Source: Erythrobacter sp. JK5
GTDB lineage: Bacteria > Pseudomonadota > Alphaproteobacteria > Sphingomonadales > Sphingomonadaceae
Reading direction: 5' to 3'
DNA: 64,000 nt
Assembly: GCF_018205975.1 (NCBI RefSeq)
Contig: NZ_CP073577.1
Span: forward strand, 2,480,001-2,544,000
Shown: positions 1 to 12,761 of the stretch, in pieces
Layout of the letters: every line of letters starts with the position of its first letter
How positions within the stretch are numbered: the first letter of the stretch is position 1
The notes under the pieces: model-generated
Databases searched by the model: none
The model's input: only the letters and a program-made list of their open reading frames with translations
What the model was told of the DNA's origin: nothing
Program-made: the position numbers and the translations under genes

Positions 1-810
1 CCGCTGCACGAAGGTCATTTCGATCTCGACGACTACATCGATTACCTGATCGCCTTCCTCGAACAGATCGTCGTCGAGGGCGACGGCGAGCGCCCCCACA
101 TGATGGCGGTGTGCCAGCCTTCGGTTCCGGCCTACGCCGCGACCGCCTTGCTCAACCTGCACAAGTCACCCGCCACACCGAAGACGCTAACGATGATGGG
201 CGGCCCGATCGACACCCGCGAAAGCCCGACCACGGTCAACAACCACGCGATGGAGCGCCCGATCGAGTGGTTCCGCCAGAGCGTGATCGCGACCGTGCCG
301 ATGAATTATCGCGGGGCGGGGCGTAAGGTCTATCCGGGTTTCATGCAGCTTTCGGCGTTCATGAGCATGAACCTGCAAAGCCACATGATGAGCCATTACG
401 AGATGTTCAAACACCTCACGACCGGCGACGATGCGAGCGCGCAGGCGACCAAGGATTTCTACGACGAATACCGCGCGGTGTGCGACATGACAGCGGAGTT
501 CTACCTCCAGACGGTCGAGGAGGTGTTCCAGAAGCACTCGATCCCCAACGGCACGTTCGAACACAAGGGCGAAGTCGTCGATCTGACCAGGATCACCGAC
601 ACCGCGCTGCTCGCGATCGAAGGCGAGCGCGACGATATTTCAGGGCTGGGCCAGACCAAGGCCGCGCTGAAGCTGGCGACCGGCCTGTCAGAGAACAAAA
701 AACGGTATTACATGGCCGAAGGCGCCGGGCATTACGGCATCTTCAACGGCAGCCGCTGGCGCAACAAGGTCGCACCGGTGGTCGAGGAATTCATCGCTCA
801 ACACTCGTGA
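1..810 (+). CDS. phaZ: Intracellular polyhydroxyalkanoate depolymerase, C-terminal part
   Basis: The reading frame is open from the first base, so the gene starts upstream of the window; about 269 residues are present. It matches the PhaZ family that degrades stored PHB granules in the cytoplasm. The lipase-box-like motif VCQPSVP (cysteine at about 112-114) fits intracellular depolymerases that use Cys in place of Ser as nucleophile. The C-terminal segment near 715-740 (AGHYGIF) supplies the expected catalytic His region. The acetoacetyl-CoA reductase at 27025 belongs to the same PHB cycle, but no synthase is visible. Family assignment is firm; in vivo substrate is inferred. Confidence 0.88.
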   Translation, partial: PLHEGHFDLDDYIDYLIAFLEQIVVEGDGERPHMMAVCQPSVPAYAATALLNLHKSPATPKTLTMMGGPIDTRESPTTVNNHAMERPIEWFRQSVIATVPMNYRGAGRKVYPGFMQLSAFMSMNLQSHMMSHYEMFKHLTTGDDASAQATKDFYDEYRAVCDMTAEFYLQTVEEVFQKHSIPNGTFEHKGEVVDLTRITDTALLAIEGERDDISGLGQTKAALKLATGLSENKKRYYMAEGAGHYGIFNGSRWRNKVAPVVEEFIAQHS

Positions 811-860
811 CGGTCATTGCGGGCAGTCGCGAAGCGGCTGCGCGGCAATCCGCGAGTCCG
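811..860. repeat. Degenerate dispersed palindromic repeat fragment
   Basis: Just after the phaZ stop, the motifs CATTGCGGGC, GAAGCGGC and CGGCAATCC follow each other. They resemble a decayed copy of the palindromic element at 1558-1639, which carries CATTGCGAG and ACAATCCAG. No gene is seen between phaZ and the convergent DUF4126 gene. The relationship is judged by eye. Confidence 0.35.
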
Positions 861-914
861 CAGTCGGCGACCTTCGACGATGGATCGCCGTGCCTTCGGC
901 TCACGCTGACGGAT

Positions 915-1520
915 TCAGGGCGGTGATCCGACCTTCGGCGCCCTGAAGAACAATCGCTTGATCACCCGCCGCGCCCACAGCAGCAGCCACACGACCAGCC
1001 CCAGCAGCACCAGCGCGATCACTCCGGCCGCAACCGGGTATTCGTAGGCAAGCCACAACAGGCCGATTGTCGCCACGTCTTCGGTCGTGGACGCCATCAC
1101 GTTGCTGACCGGCTCGGGCGAGGTGTTGACCACTGCCCGCGCGCTGGCCTTGCCGCCATGCGCGAGAAAACTGGCCCCGCCGCCGAGCAGGAACGCAACC
1201 ACCTGCATTGCCGGGTCCGACGGATCGACGATCGCCAGCGCCAGCAACGCGCCGCCGACCGGGCGCACCAACGTGTGGATCGTGTCCCACGCGCTGTCGA
1301 GCCACATCACCTTGTCGGCGAAAAATTCCGCCAGCGCGCCAAATGCCGCGATTCCCATTACCCAGGGGTTTTCGAGCACGGCGAGGCTGGCCAAATGCTC
1401 GGGCACCGGCAGCGCGTCGAGCCGCATTGCCAGCCCGGTCGCAAACACGCACAGGTAAAGCCGCCAGCCCGAAAGCAGGCTCACGCTCCCCGCAATCCCG
1501 ATGATCTCCATGATCCCCAT
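915..1520 (-). CDS. DUF4126 family membrane protein
   Basis: A 201-residue protein with several hydrophobic segments: a start-proximal helix, alanine/leucine-rich segments around residues 85-115, and a strong C-terminal helix (LALVLLGLVVWLLLWA-like, about 165-190) followed by a basic tail. This matches the DUF4126 inner-membrane family, whose biochemical role is unknown. A second in-frame ATG lies nine bases downstream of the chosen start; neither has a clear ribosome binding site. It is convergent with phaZ and stands alone, so the context gives no functional clue. Confidence 0.75.
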   Translation of the reverse strand: MGIMEIIGIAGSVSLLSGWRLYLCVFATGLAMRLDALPVPEHLASLAVLENPWVMGIAAFGALAEFFADKVMWLDSAWDTIHTLVRPVGGALLALAIVDPSDPAMQVVAFLLGGGASFLAHGGKASARAVVNTSPEPVSNVMASTTEDVATIGLLWLAYEYPVAAGVIALVLLGLVVWLLLWARRVIKRLFFRAPKVGSPP

Positions 1521-1557
1521 TGGGGGAGGATGCGCGCAACATGCCGGAAACTCAATA

Positions 1558-1639
1558 CTTCGTCATTGCGAGCCGGCGAAGTCGGCGCGACAATCCAGCT
1601 TCGGAACTGGATTGCGTCGCTTCGCTCGCAATGACGAAG
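1558..1639. repeat. Dispersed palindromic (REP-like) element
   Basis: The arms CTTCGTCATTGCGAG (1558-1572) and CTCGCAATGACGAAG (1625-1639) are perfect inverted repeats, with inner complementary segments (CAATCCAG and CTGGATTG). This type of intergenic palindrome is common in sphingomonad genomes. It lies between the divergent upstream end of the DUF4126 gene and the 3' end of the thiolase gene. Confidence 0.7.
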
Positions 1640-1640
1640 A

Positions 1641-1676
1641 GAAAGAGGCGGCGCGGGACCGCTCCCGCACCGCCTC
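1641..1676 (-). terminator. Rho-independent terminator for the thiolase gene
   Basis: On the minus strand a 14-bp near-perfect stem (GAGGCGGTGCGGGA with TCCCGCGCCGCCTC, one mismatch, four-base loop) is followed by TTTCTCTTC. It lies about 105 bases past the thiolase stop. The U tract is interrupted, so efficiency is uncertain. Confidence 0.55.
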
Positions 1677-1781
1677 TCGATCCTGGTCACGGCAGTCAAA
1701 GCGCGACTGCGCGCCGGCCGGTCAGGCCGCCCTACGCAGGTTGCGCGCGCCAGCGCGCCTACCGCGAGCGACAAACAGCGC

Positions 1782-2963
1782 CTAGAAAACCTCGAACAGC
1801 CCCGCTGCACCCATACCGCCGCCGACGCACATGGTGACGACGACGTACTTGGCGCCGCGGCGCTTGCCTTCGATCAACGCGTGGCCGGTGCAGCGCGCGC
1901 CGGTCATGCCATAGGGGTGGCCGATCGAGATCGAGCCGCCATTGACGTTGAGGATGTCGTTATCGATGCCGAGCTTGTCGCGGCAATAGAGCACCTGCAC
2001 CGCGAAGGCTTCGTTCAGCTCCCACAGGCCGATATCGTCCATCTTGAGGCCGGTCTGCTTGAGCAGCTTAGGAATCGCGAAGACCGGGCCGATGCCCATC
2101 TCGTCGGGCTCGGTACCCGCGACCGCCATGCCGACATAGCGACCCAGCGGCGACAAGCCCTTCTGCTCGGCGAGCTTGGCTTCCATCAGCACGGCTGCCG
2201 ATGAACCGTCGGACAGCTGAGAAGCATTGCCGGCGGTGATGACCTTGCCAGGCCCCATAACCGGGTTCAGCGAGGCGAGCCCTTCGAGCGTGGTCGAGGG
2301 GCGGTTGCCCTCGTCCTTGGTGATGGTCACTTCCTGCTGGCTGACTTCGCCGGTTTCCTTGTCCTTGACCATCATGGTGGTGGTCACGGGCACGATCTCG
2401 TCGTCGAACTTGCCCGCTTCCTGCCCTGCGGCGGTGCGCATCTGCGATTGCAGCGCGTATTCGTCCTGCACTTCGCGGCTGATGCCGTAACGCGCGGCGA
2501 CGGTCTCGGCAGTGCCGAGCATCGGCATGTAGACGTCCTTGTGCATCGCGATCAGCGAAGGATCGGGAGCGACGCGCATTTCGGGGGTCTGGACCAGCGA
2601 AATCGAATCCTGGCCGCCGCCCACGACGATGTCCATATTGTCGACCACGATCTGCTTGGCCGCGGTGGCGATCGCCATCAGGCCCGACGAGCACTGGCGG
2701 TCGATGGTCTGGGCGGCGACGGTGACCGGGGCACCGCCGCGCAGCGCGACCTGGCGACCGATATTGCCCGCCTGCGTGCCCTGCGTAAGCACTGCGCCCC
2801 ACACCACGTCGTCGATCTCCGCCGGGTCGATCCCGGCGCGCTCGACCGCGGGCTTGAACGAATAGGCGCCGAGTGTGGCACCGGGCGTGGCGTTGAAGCC
2901 GCCCTTGTAGGCGCGCCCGATCGGGGTCCGGGCGGTGGAGACGATGACTGCGTCGCGTGACAT
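1782..2963 (-). CDS. Thiolase, acetyl-CoA C-acyltransferase
   Basis: A 393-residue protein of normal thiolase length. The acylated cysteine lies in [10 protein letters not shown] (about residue 90), with NEAFAVQ and [10 protein letters not shown] in the C-terminal half and the catalytic [10 protein letters not shown] near the end. Thiolases either cleave beta-ketoacyl-CoA in fatty-acid degradation or condense two acetyl-CoA. Sequence alone does not say which; pairing with a MaoC hydratase immediately upstream suggests acyl-CoA degradation. The gene ends ahead of a strong terminator hairpin. Confidence 0.92.
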   Translation of the reverse strand: MSRDAVIVSTARTPIGRAYKGGFNATPGATLGAYSFKPAVERAGIDPAEIDDVVWGAVLTQGTQAGNIGRQVALRGGAPVTVAAQTIDRQCSSGLMAIATAAKQIVVDNMDIVVGGGQDSISLVQTPEMRVAPDPSLIAMHKDVYMPMLGTAETVAARYGISREVQDEYALQSQMRTAAGQEAGKFDDEIVPVTTTMMVKDKETGEVSQQEVTITKDEGNRPSTTLEGLASLNPVMGPGKVITAGNASQLSDGSSAAVLMEAKLAEQKGLSPLGRYVGMAVAGTEPDEMGIGPVFAIPKLLKQTGLKMDDIGLWELNEAFAVQVLYCRDKLGIDNDILNVNGGSISIGHPYGMTGARCTGHALIEGKRRGAKYVVVTMCVGGGMGAAGLFEVF

Positions 2964-2987
2964 GGGGGAATTCCTCTGTTGAATGCG

Positions 2988-3066
2988 AGTCCCCGCGACG
3001 GCGGGGATCTCGTTGAACTTGGCAGCGGGCCGAGAGCCGAGGGAGGCTCCCGCCTGCGCGGGAGCT
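2988..3066. repeat. Dispersed double-hairpin repeat
   Basis: Two short hairpins, CCCCGCGACGGCGGGG (2991-3006) and CTCCCGCCTGCGCGGGAG (3047-3064), lie between the MaoC and thiolase genes. They resemble the element at 12651-12738 between gltB and gltD. Both sit between co-directional genes and could act as mRNA-stabilising or attenuating structures; that role is inferred. Confidence 0.6.
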
Positions 3067-3076
3067 CACACCGGGC

Positions 3077-3526
3077 TTAAACGAAAAACAGCGTCATCCA
3101 TTCGCAGATCAAGGCAGGTTTGTCTTCGCCTTCGATCTCGATCGTGATCTCGCAGGTCTGCTGCCACTGGCCGGGGCGCTTTTCGGCCATTTCGGTCAGT
3201 TTCCAGTGGCCGCGAATGCGCTTGCCCGAACGCACCGGGCTGATGAAGCGGGTTTTGTTGCCGCCGTAATTCACCGCCATCTTGATCCCGTCGAGCTTCG
3301 GAATGTCGCTGTTGGCGGAAAGATAGGGGATCATCGACAGCGTCATGAAGCCATGCGCGATAGTGCCGCCGAACGGCGTCATCTTGGCGGCTTCTTCGTT
3401 GACGTGGATGAACTGATGATCGCCGGTCGCGTCGGCGAACATGTTGATCTTTTCCTGAGTCATCTCGACCCATTCGCTGGTGCCGATGTTTTCGCCGACT
3501 TTCGCGGCCAGATCCTGTGGGGTCAT
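3077..3526 (-). CDS. MaoC family (R)-specific enoyl-CoA hydratase-like protein
   Basis: A 149-residue single hot-dog-fold protein of the NodN/MaoC dehydratase type. The hydratase motif ADATGDHQFIHV (about residues 33-44) carries the catalytic Asp and His, followed by FGGTIAHGFMTLS. Such proteins hydrate trans-2-enoyl-CoA. It precedes the thiolase on the same strand, separated by a repeat element, which supports a joint acyl-CoA role. Exact substrate chain length cannot be told. Confidence 0.87.
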   Translation of the reverse strand: MTPQDLAAKVGENIGTSEWVEMTQEKINMFADATGDHQFIHVNEEAAKMTPFGGTIAHGFMTLSMIPYLSANSDIPKLDGIKMAVNYGGNKTRFISPVRSGKRIRGHWKLTEMAEKRPGQWQQTCEITIEIEGEDKPALICEWMTLFFV

Positions 3527-3627
3527 GGGGCTCCTCCATCTATTGCGCGAGGCTCAGGAATCCCGCCCTCGCGGAGCTGTTTCGGGAGCTTCATGGCAGG
3601 GGACAAAGCCGAGCGCAACGCTCGCTT

Positions 3628-5034
3628 CTATGCCGTTACGGCATCGGGAGCCCGCCGGTTGCGCGACTGCTTCGGCGTCGGGTTCTCGTCCGGAGCCAAA
3701 CGCGAGATGCGCTCCAGCGCGGCCCGCGCCGAATCGATCCGTCGGCAATAGTTGTGCAGCCCGATCTGCAGGCCGACGATCATCAGCATGACCGGCTGGT
3801 ACGCGATCCCCTGAAACAGCGCGCCGGTGATATAGACCATGCTCGCCAGTTGCAGCGCGGTCGCCATCGGCGCGATCCACGCCTCGGCCTCCTCGCGTCG
3901 GTCTTTCCAGCGTGCGCGCACGCGCTCCATCTGCCACACGCCGAGCCCGTGCAGCAGCAGCCAGATCGCGAGACCGGGCCAGCCCTGCTCGCCGAGCAGC
4001 TCGAAGATCGCCGAATGATAGGCGCGGGCCTCGTCGGTCACTTCCCTGAATTCGACCGAGGTGGTGTTGCCGACTTCCTGTCGGACCGGCATTTCGTAGG
4101 TGAAGCGGTTGCCGCGATAGGCGTCGAACCCGCCGCCGAACGGCTTGTCCGCCACGTATTCCAGCGTCCAGCTCCACACCGCCACCCGGGTCGAGGCGCT
4201 TTCATCGCCCCCCGGCTGCGCGATGGTCGCCATCCGTTCGTAATAGCTCTGCGGTAGGAACGGCAGCGCCACCAGTCCCAGCGCGGCGCCCGCCGCGGCG
4301 AACAGCACGCGCCGCTTGACATAGCGCAGCAGCAACACCCCGAGCACGGCGATGCAGACGAGGCCGGTGCGCGCTTCGGTTCCGATCGGCACCATCAGGC
4401 AGGCGAAAATCAGCAGAACGGCAAACACGGTGACCGCCCAGTGCGGCCGGAAGACCGTGCCGAACCGCGTGAACCACGCGATCATTGGTGTCAGCGCGAT
4501 CGCGACCGTTGCCAGTGTCGAGCTTTCGTAGATGCCGCTGTTGTCGTTGACGAAGAATTTGAGGTTTTCGTAACCGCCTCCTCCGAGCACCGTCTTCATC
4601 CCGGTGCCGATCACGATCGTGGCGACCGCGAGCACCATCATCAGCGCCAGCGCCTCCAGCCGCGCCCGGGTGGTGATGGTGAACGGCAGGAAGATCGCGA
4701 ACAGCAGTGCCTTCCACACCCAGTCCCACTTGGTCGCAGCTGGCTCGGGGAAATCGGCATGGCCCGTCGTCCACCAGCAATAGAGCAACAGTGCGAGAAT
4801 CAGCGCCTGTCGCAGCGAGAACCGCAGGCCCTCCTTGCGATCGAGCATCAGCCATCCCCCGAACGCCGCGCCGAACGCGATCAGCGACACCGGGATATTC
4901 TTGATCAGCGCGTAGCCGATATTCTGCGGGGCGATGATGTCGATGTAGACGTAGAGCAGCACCCACAGGAACGGGCGGCGCAATCCCAGCAACAGCACAT
5001 AGCCGATAAACGCGAGGAAAATCAGGTCGAGCAT
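3628..5034 (-). CDS. Putative O-glycosylation ligase, exosortase A system-associated
   Basis: A 468-residue polytopic membrane protein, starting at the ATG that overlaps the stop of the preceding small gene (TGATG), not at the longer upstream start. Many hydrophobic helices run through residues 1-270, with a large periplasmic loop region rich in conserved polar residues (AYHSAIFELLGEQGWPGL, about 360-380), as in the Wzy_C/O-antigen ligase fold. It matches the exosortase-A-associated ligase family that accompanies extracellular polysaccharide genes. The divergent neighbour at 5322 is a matching glycosyltransferase. Its polymer or acceptor is not known. Confidence 0.85.
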   Translation of the reverse strand: MLDLIFLAFIGYVLLLGLRRPFLWVLLYVYIDIIAPQNIGYALIKNIPVSLIAFGAAFGGWLMLDRKEGLRFSLRQALILALLLYCWWTTGHADFPEPAATKWDWVWKALLFAIFLPFTITTRARLEALALMMVLAVATIVIGTGMKTVLGGGGYENLKFFVNDNSGIYESSTLATVAIALTPMIAWFTRFGTVFRPHWAVTVFAVLLIFACLMVPIGTEARTGLVCIAVLGVLLLRYVKRRVLFAAAGAALGLVALPFLPQSYYERMATIAQPGGDESASTRVAVWSWTLEYVADKPFGGGFDAYRGNRFTYEMPVRQEVGNTTSVEFREVTDEARAYHSAIFELLGEQGWPGLAIWLLLHGLGVWQMERVRARWKDRREEAEAWIAPMATALQLASMVYITGALFQGIAYQPVMLMIVGLQIGLHNYCRRIDSARAALERISRLAPDENPTPKQSRNRRAPDAVTA

Positions 5035-5219
5035 CAGCCGTCCGCGCCCTGCCGACGAGAGTGGCGCGCGGCCTGGGTAGCCTCGCGCCGCTTGCGGTCG
5101 GCCTCGTCGGCGAGATCGCGCAGCAGCGGATCGACTTCGAGATCCGGACGGAAGAACAGGCGCAACAGCGCGACGGCCATCAGGCCGTGTCCTAGAGCGA
5201 GGGCGAAGTAATCGATCAT
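5034..5219 (-). CDS. Small membrane-anchored protein upstream of the O-ligase
   Basis: A 61-residue protein beginning MIDYFALALGHGLMAV. One N-terminal hydrophobic helix (about residues 3-24) is followed by a charged tail (DLADEADRKRREATQAARHSRR) likely in the cytoplasm. Its stop overlaps the ligase start by one base (TGATG), so the two should be translationally coupled. The longer in-frame start at 5351 would overlap the divergent glycosyltransferase and is unlikely. I do not recognise the family; the tight coupling points to a partner or assembly factor of the ligase. Confidence 0.65.
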   Translation of the reverse strand: MIDYFALALGHGLMAVALLRLFFRPDLEVDPLLRDLADEADRKRREATQAARHSRRQGADG

Positions 5220-5321
5220 GGCGTCGCTTTTGTCCGGCAGGCGCGGTCGCCTGCACTGCCGACACCCCTTAGCCGAGGGCAGTTGACGGCACGTTAAGCA
5301 CATTCGTGGCATGCCCAGCCC

Positions 5322-6572
5322 ATGACGCGGGTTCTGCACGTCCTCGACCATTCACTGCCGCTGCACAGCGGCTACACCTTTCGCACGCGCGCGATCCTGA
5401 AGGCGCAGCAGGCGCTGGGGCTGGACGTGCGCGGCATCACCGGGCTGCGCCATGGCGAGACGCACGACACGGCCAATCCGCAGGACATCGACGGCCTGAT
5501 CTTCCACCGCACGCCTGGTGCGGTTTCAGGACCGCCGGGAGTGAACGAGGCGCGCGAAATGGTTGCGCTGTCGCGATCGATCCAGGCGCTGGCGAAAGAG
5601 TGGCGGCCGGACATCGTCCACGCTCATTCCCCGGCCCTGTGCGGCGGCGGCGCTTGGCGGGCCTCATCCGCGCTCGGCATCCCGTTCGTCTACGAAATCC
5701 GCGCGTTCTGGGAGGATGCGGCGGTGGGAAATCGCACCGGCACCGAAGGATCGGTGAAATACCACCTCACCCGTGCGCTGGAGACGCAGATCGTCCGCCG
5801 TGCCGATGCGGTGTTCACCATCTGCCAGGGGCTGCGCGACGACCTGATCGCGCGCGGTATCGCGCCGGGCAAGATCGGCGTGATGCCCAACGGGGTCGAC
5901 CTGTCGCTGTTCGGCGATCCGCCGCCGCGCGACACGCAGCTGGGGGAGGAGCTCGGCATCGCCCCCGGTACGCCGGTCATCGGCTATATCGGCAGCTTCT
6001 ACGCCTACGAGGGCGTCGACGACCTGATTGCTGCCATGCCGCTGCTCCGCCGCGAACACCCGCAGGCGCGGCTGCTGCTGGTCGGCGCGGGGGAAATGGA
6101 ACCCGAATGGCGCGCCGCCGCTGCCTCGCTGCCGGAGCCCGAAGCGGTGATCTTCGCCGGGCGCGTTCCGTATGACGAGGTCGAGCGGTATTATTCGCTG
6201 ATCGACGTGCTCGCCTATCCGCGCAAGCGCTCGCGCCTGACCGATCTGGTTACGCCGCTCAAGCCGCTGGAGGCGATGGCGCAGCGGCGGATTGTCGCCG
6301 CGTCTAACGTTGGCGGGCACCGCGAGCTGATGAAGCATGGCGAAACCGGCTTCTTGTTCGCACCCGACGATCCTGTCGCCTGCGCCGACGCGCTGTCGGA
6401 AGTGCTCGATACGCGTGAGGAATGGGATGCTGTCCGCGAGCGCGGCGTCGCCCACGTCCGAACTCGCCACGACTGGGCGTGCAACGCCCGGCGTTATCAA
6501 GACGTTTACCATCTCTTGCTAGCCGATGTTAATCGCGGGGACGGGCGAGCCGCTCTCACCGCACCAGCCTAG
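5322..6572 (+). CDS. Glycosyltransferase family 4, exosortase A system-associated
   Basis: A 416-residue GT-B glycosyltransferase. The N-terminal half contains HSLPLHSGYTFRTRAI near the start and DIVHAHSPALCG. The C-terminal half holds the nucleotide-sugar site: GYIGSFYAYEGVDDLI, then RSRLTDLVTPLKPLEAMA, with the conserved E of the EX7E-type motif. The wording of these motifs matches the Daro_2409-type enzymes found with exosortase A. It is divergent from the O-ligase, so both may share the 100-bp control region. It probably adds a sugar to a lipid-linked repeat unit in the cytoplasm. Confidence 0.88.
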   Translation: MTRVLHVLDHSLPLHSGYTFRTRAILKAQQALGLDVRGITGLRHGETHDTANPQDIDGLIFHRTPGAVSGPPGVNEAREMVALSRSIQALAKEWRPDIVHAHSPALCGGGAWRASSALGIPFVYEIRAFWEDAAVGNRTGTEGSVKYHLTRALETQIVRRADAVFTICQGLRDDLIARGIAPGKIGVMPNGVDLSLFGDPPPRDTQLGEELGIAPGTPVIGYIGSFYAYEGVDDLIAAMPLLRREHPQARLLLVGAGEMEPEWRAAAASLPEPEAVIFAGRVPYDEVERYYSLIDVLAYPRKRSRLTDLVTPLKPLEAMAQRRIVAASNVGGHRELMKHGETGFLFAPDDPVACADALSEVLDTREEWDAVRERGVAHVRTRHDWACNARRYQDVYHLLLADVNRGDGRAALTAPA

Positions 6573-6603
6573 CTGGATCATGAAGGTAGGAGCATCAAGC
6601 ACC

Positions 6604-7725
6604 ATGCTGTTTGGCAGGTCCGACACCGGGGAATTCACAGCGCGGCGCCGCCGTCGCAGGAAACCGATTGCGGCGCACCCGGCGTTCGTCCCCGTGCTTG
6701 CCGTCTGGGGCGCGGCTGCCGCCGGCCTGATCGTGCTGGTCCTGCCGCGCGACACGATCGCAAACCTCCCTGCAGCCGCCGCATTCGCCGCTTTCGGCCC
6801 CCTTGCGCATTACCTATTTGCCGCGATCGCCGCTGCCATCGGTGCGGCCTGCGCTGCTGTCTTTGCCAAACGCTGGCGCGGCAATACCCCGCCAGCCGCT
6901 GCGCAAGCCCGCGCGGATGACGACGACGTGCAGCTCCTGCGCGCGATCAATCCGGCGTCGGAACTCGGCAGCGCCAGCCTCGACGCCCCGATCGAAACCG
7001 AACCCGGCAACTCTGCCGCAACGGGCGAGGTCGATGCCGACGAAGCGATCGCCGAGGCCTGGCCGGGGTCCACCGAAGAACCGGCGTTCGATCACGACGA
7101 CGATACGCTCGAGTTGTGCGAGGCCTACGAAACCGACGCGCCCTGCGAGAGCGCGGCCTGCGAGCCGGACCCACTCAGCCCTCCTGCCGACGAGATTGAA
7201 GAGAACAGCACCGACGAAGCGCCCGTCCAGCTGCGCCGTCCCGCGCGGCGGCGCCGCGACCGGGGCCGCGACCTCGAGCTGGTGCAGGCGCTGACCGATC
7301 ACCGCGCACGCCAGATGGCGCACAGCTCCGGACAGCTCGACCTTGGCGTCTTCGCCCAGGTGACGGCGAACGAACCGGCCGTTGCCGGCCCCGCACAGCC
7401 AACGGCCGCTGCGGAGAAACTGCGCGAGACTCCGGTCGAGGACCTCAGCCTGGTGCAGATGGTCGAGCGGCTTGCGCTCGCGCTGCAGCAGCATCGCTCG
7501 GCAGCGCAGGCAAATGCCGAGCCTGCGCCCTCGACCGAGCGCGATGCGGCGCTGGCCGACGCGCTGCGGGCGCTGACCAGGCTGACCGAGAATAGTCTCT
7601 GCACAGCCCAGGTCGAACCGGTCGGCGACCCGGCGGAAAGCACTGTCCCAACCGGCCAGGATACCGACGAGCGCGACCTGCGCGAGGCGCTGGGCAAGCT
7701 CCAGAACCTGCGCGGCGCAGCCTGA
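6604..7725 (+). CDS. Hypothetical membrane-anchored protein with acidic linker
   Basis: A 373-residue protein. I chose the ATG at 6604 because AGGAG (6588-6592) lies 11 bases upstream; the earlier in-frame start overlaps the glycosyltransferase. It has an arginine-rich start (RRRRRRK), two hydrophobic segments (about residues 25-48 and 54-88), then a long Asp/Glu/Ala/Pro-rich region likely to be disordered, a basic patch (RRPARRRRDRGRD) and C-terminal segments such as LDLGVFAQVTANEP and LSLVQMVERLALAL that look helical. No enzyme motif is visible. I do not recognise the family; closeness to the glycosyltransferase suggests, but does not show, an envelope role. Confidence 0.6.
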   Translation: MLFGRSDTGEFTARRRRRRKPIAAHPAFVPVLAVWGAAAAGLIVLVLPRDTIANLPAAAAFAAFGPLAHYLFAAIAAAIGAACAAVFAKRWRGNTPPAAAQARADDDDVQLLRAINPASELGSASLDAPIETEPGNSAATGEVDADEAIAEAWPGSTEEPAFDHDDDTLELCEAYETDAPCESAACEPDPLSPPADEIEENSTDEAPVQLRRPARRRRDRGRDLELVQALTDHRARQMAHSSGQLDLGVFAQVTANEPAVAGPAQPTAAAEKLRETPVEDLSLVQMVERLALALQQHRSAAQANAEPAPSTERDAALADALRALTRLTENSLCTAQVEPVGDPAESTVPTGQDTDERDLREALGKLQNLRGAA

Positions 7726-7992
7726 CGCTCGACCGCCGCAGGGGCATTTTCCGCAACAGTCCCGCACTTCGCTTGCGCATCGCGCAATCAACCTAAAGCT
7801 TAGCCATCGCGGAGTGAAATATTCCTTCGCTTTTCGCGGTTGCAAAATCCGCTTCCTGTCGGCATGAGGGTGCCGAACGTAGTGGGCATTCCATCAGGCA
7901 ATCGCCCGCACGGCATCCTGCCGCCGAGTGCTCCCTTGCCGCAGAGCAAGCCGGGCCGCACCCGGCGGCATCTGACAGGACGGAACTTTGCC
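7726..7992. other. gltB upstream region
   Basis: About 270 bases without a supported gene. The gltB reading frame is open upstream to 7840, but the conserved N-terminus begins at 7993, so this is best read as a promoter and long 5' leader. A modestly AT-rich stretch lies near 7785-7850 (TAAAGCTTAG, AAATATTCC). No leader peptide or clear riboswitch was recognised. Confidence 0.4.
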
Positions 7993-12632
<4,640 letters not shown>

Positions 12633-12650
12633 CGCAGCAAAAGCTCAACT

Positions 12651-12738
12651 GTCACCCCTGCGAAGGCAGGGGTCCAGATAGCGCGGCAGCAGCGCGCAAC
12701 TTCAAACTCAGCTGGACCCCCGCCTGCGCGGGGGCTTC
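12651..12738. repeat. Dispersed double-hairpin repeat between gltB and gltD
   Basis: CCCCTGCGAAGGCAGGGG and CCCCCGCCTGCGCGGGGG each form a hairpin, and their flanks GGTCCAG (near 12671-12677) and CTGGACC (12712-12718) pair with each other. The element sits in the 129-bp gap between co-transcribed gltB and gltD, so it could modulate the subunit ratio through mRNA stability; that is inference. Confidence 0.7.
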
Positions 12739-12761
12739 GGCCCAATCGGAGATTTGACCTC

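Noticed and set aside
3527..3627. Possible small gene between the MaoC and O-ligase genes
   Set aside because: Only about 100 bases; no frame with a start and protein-like content was found.
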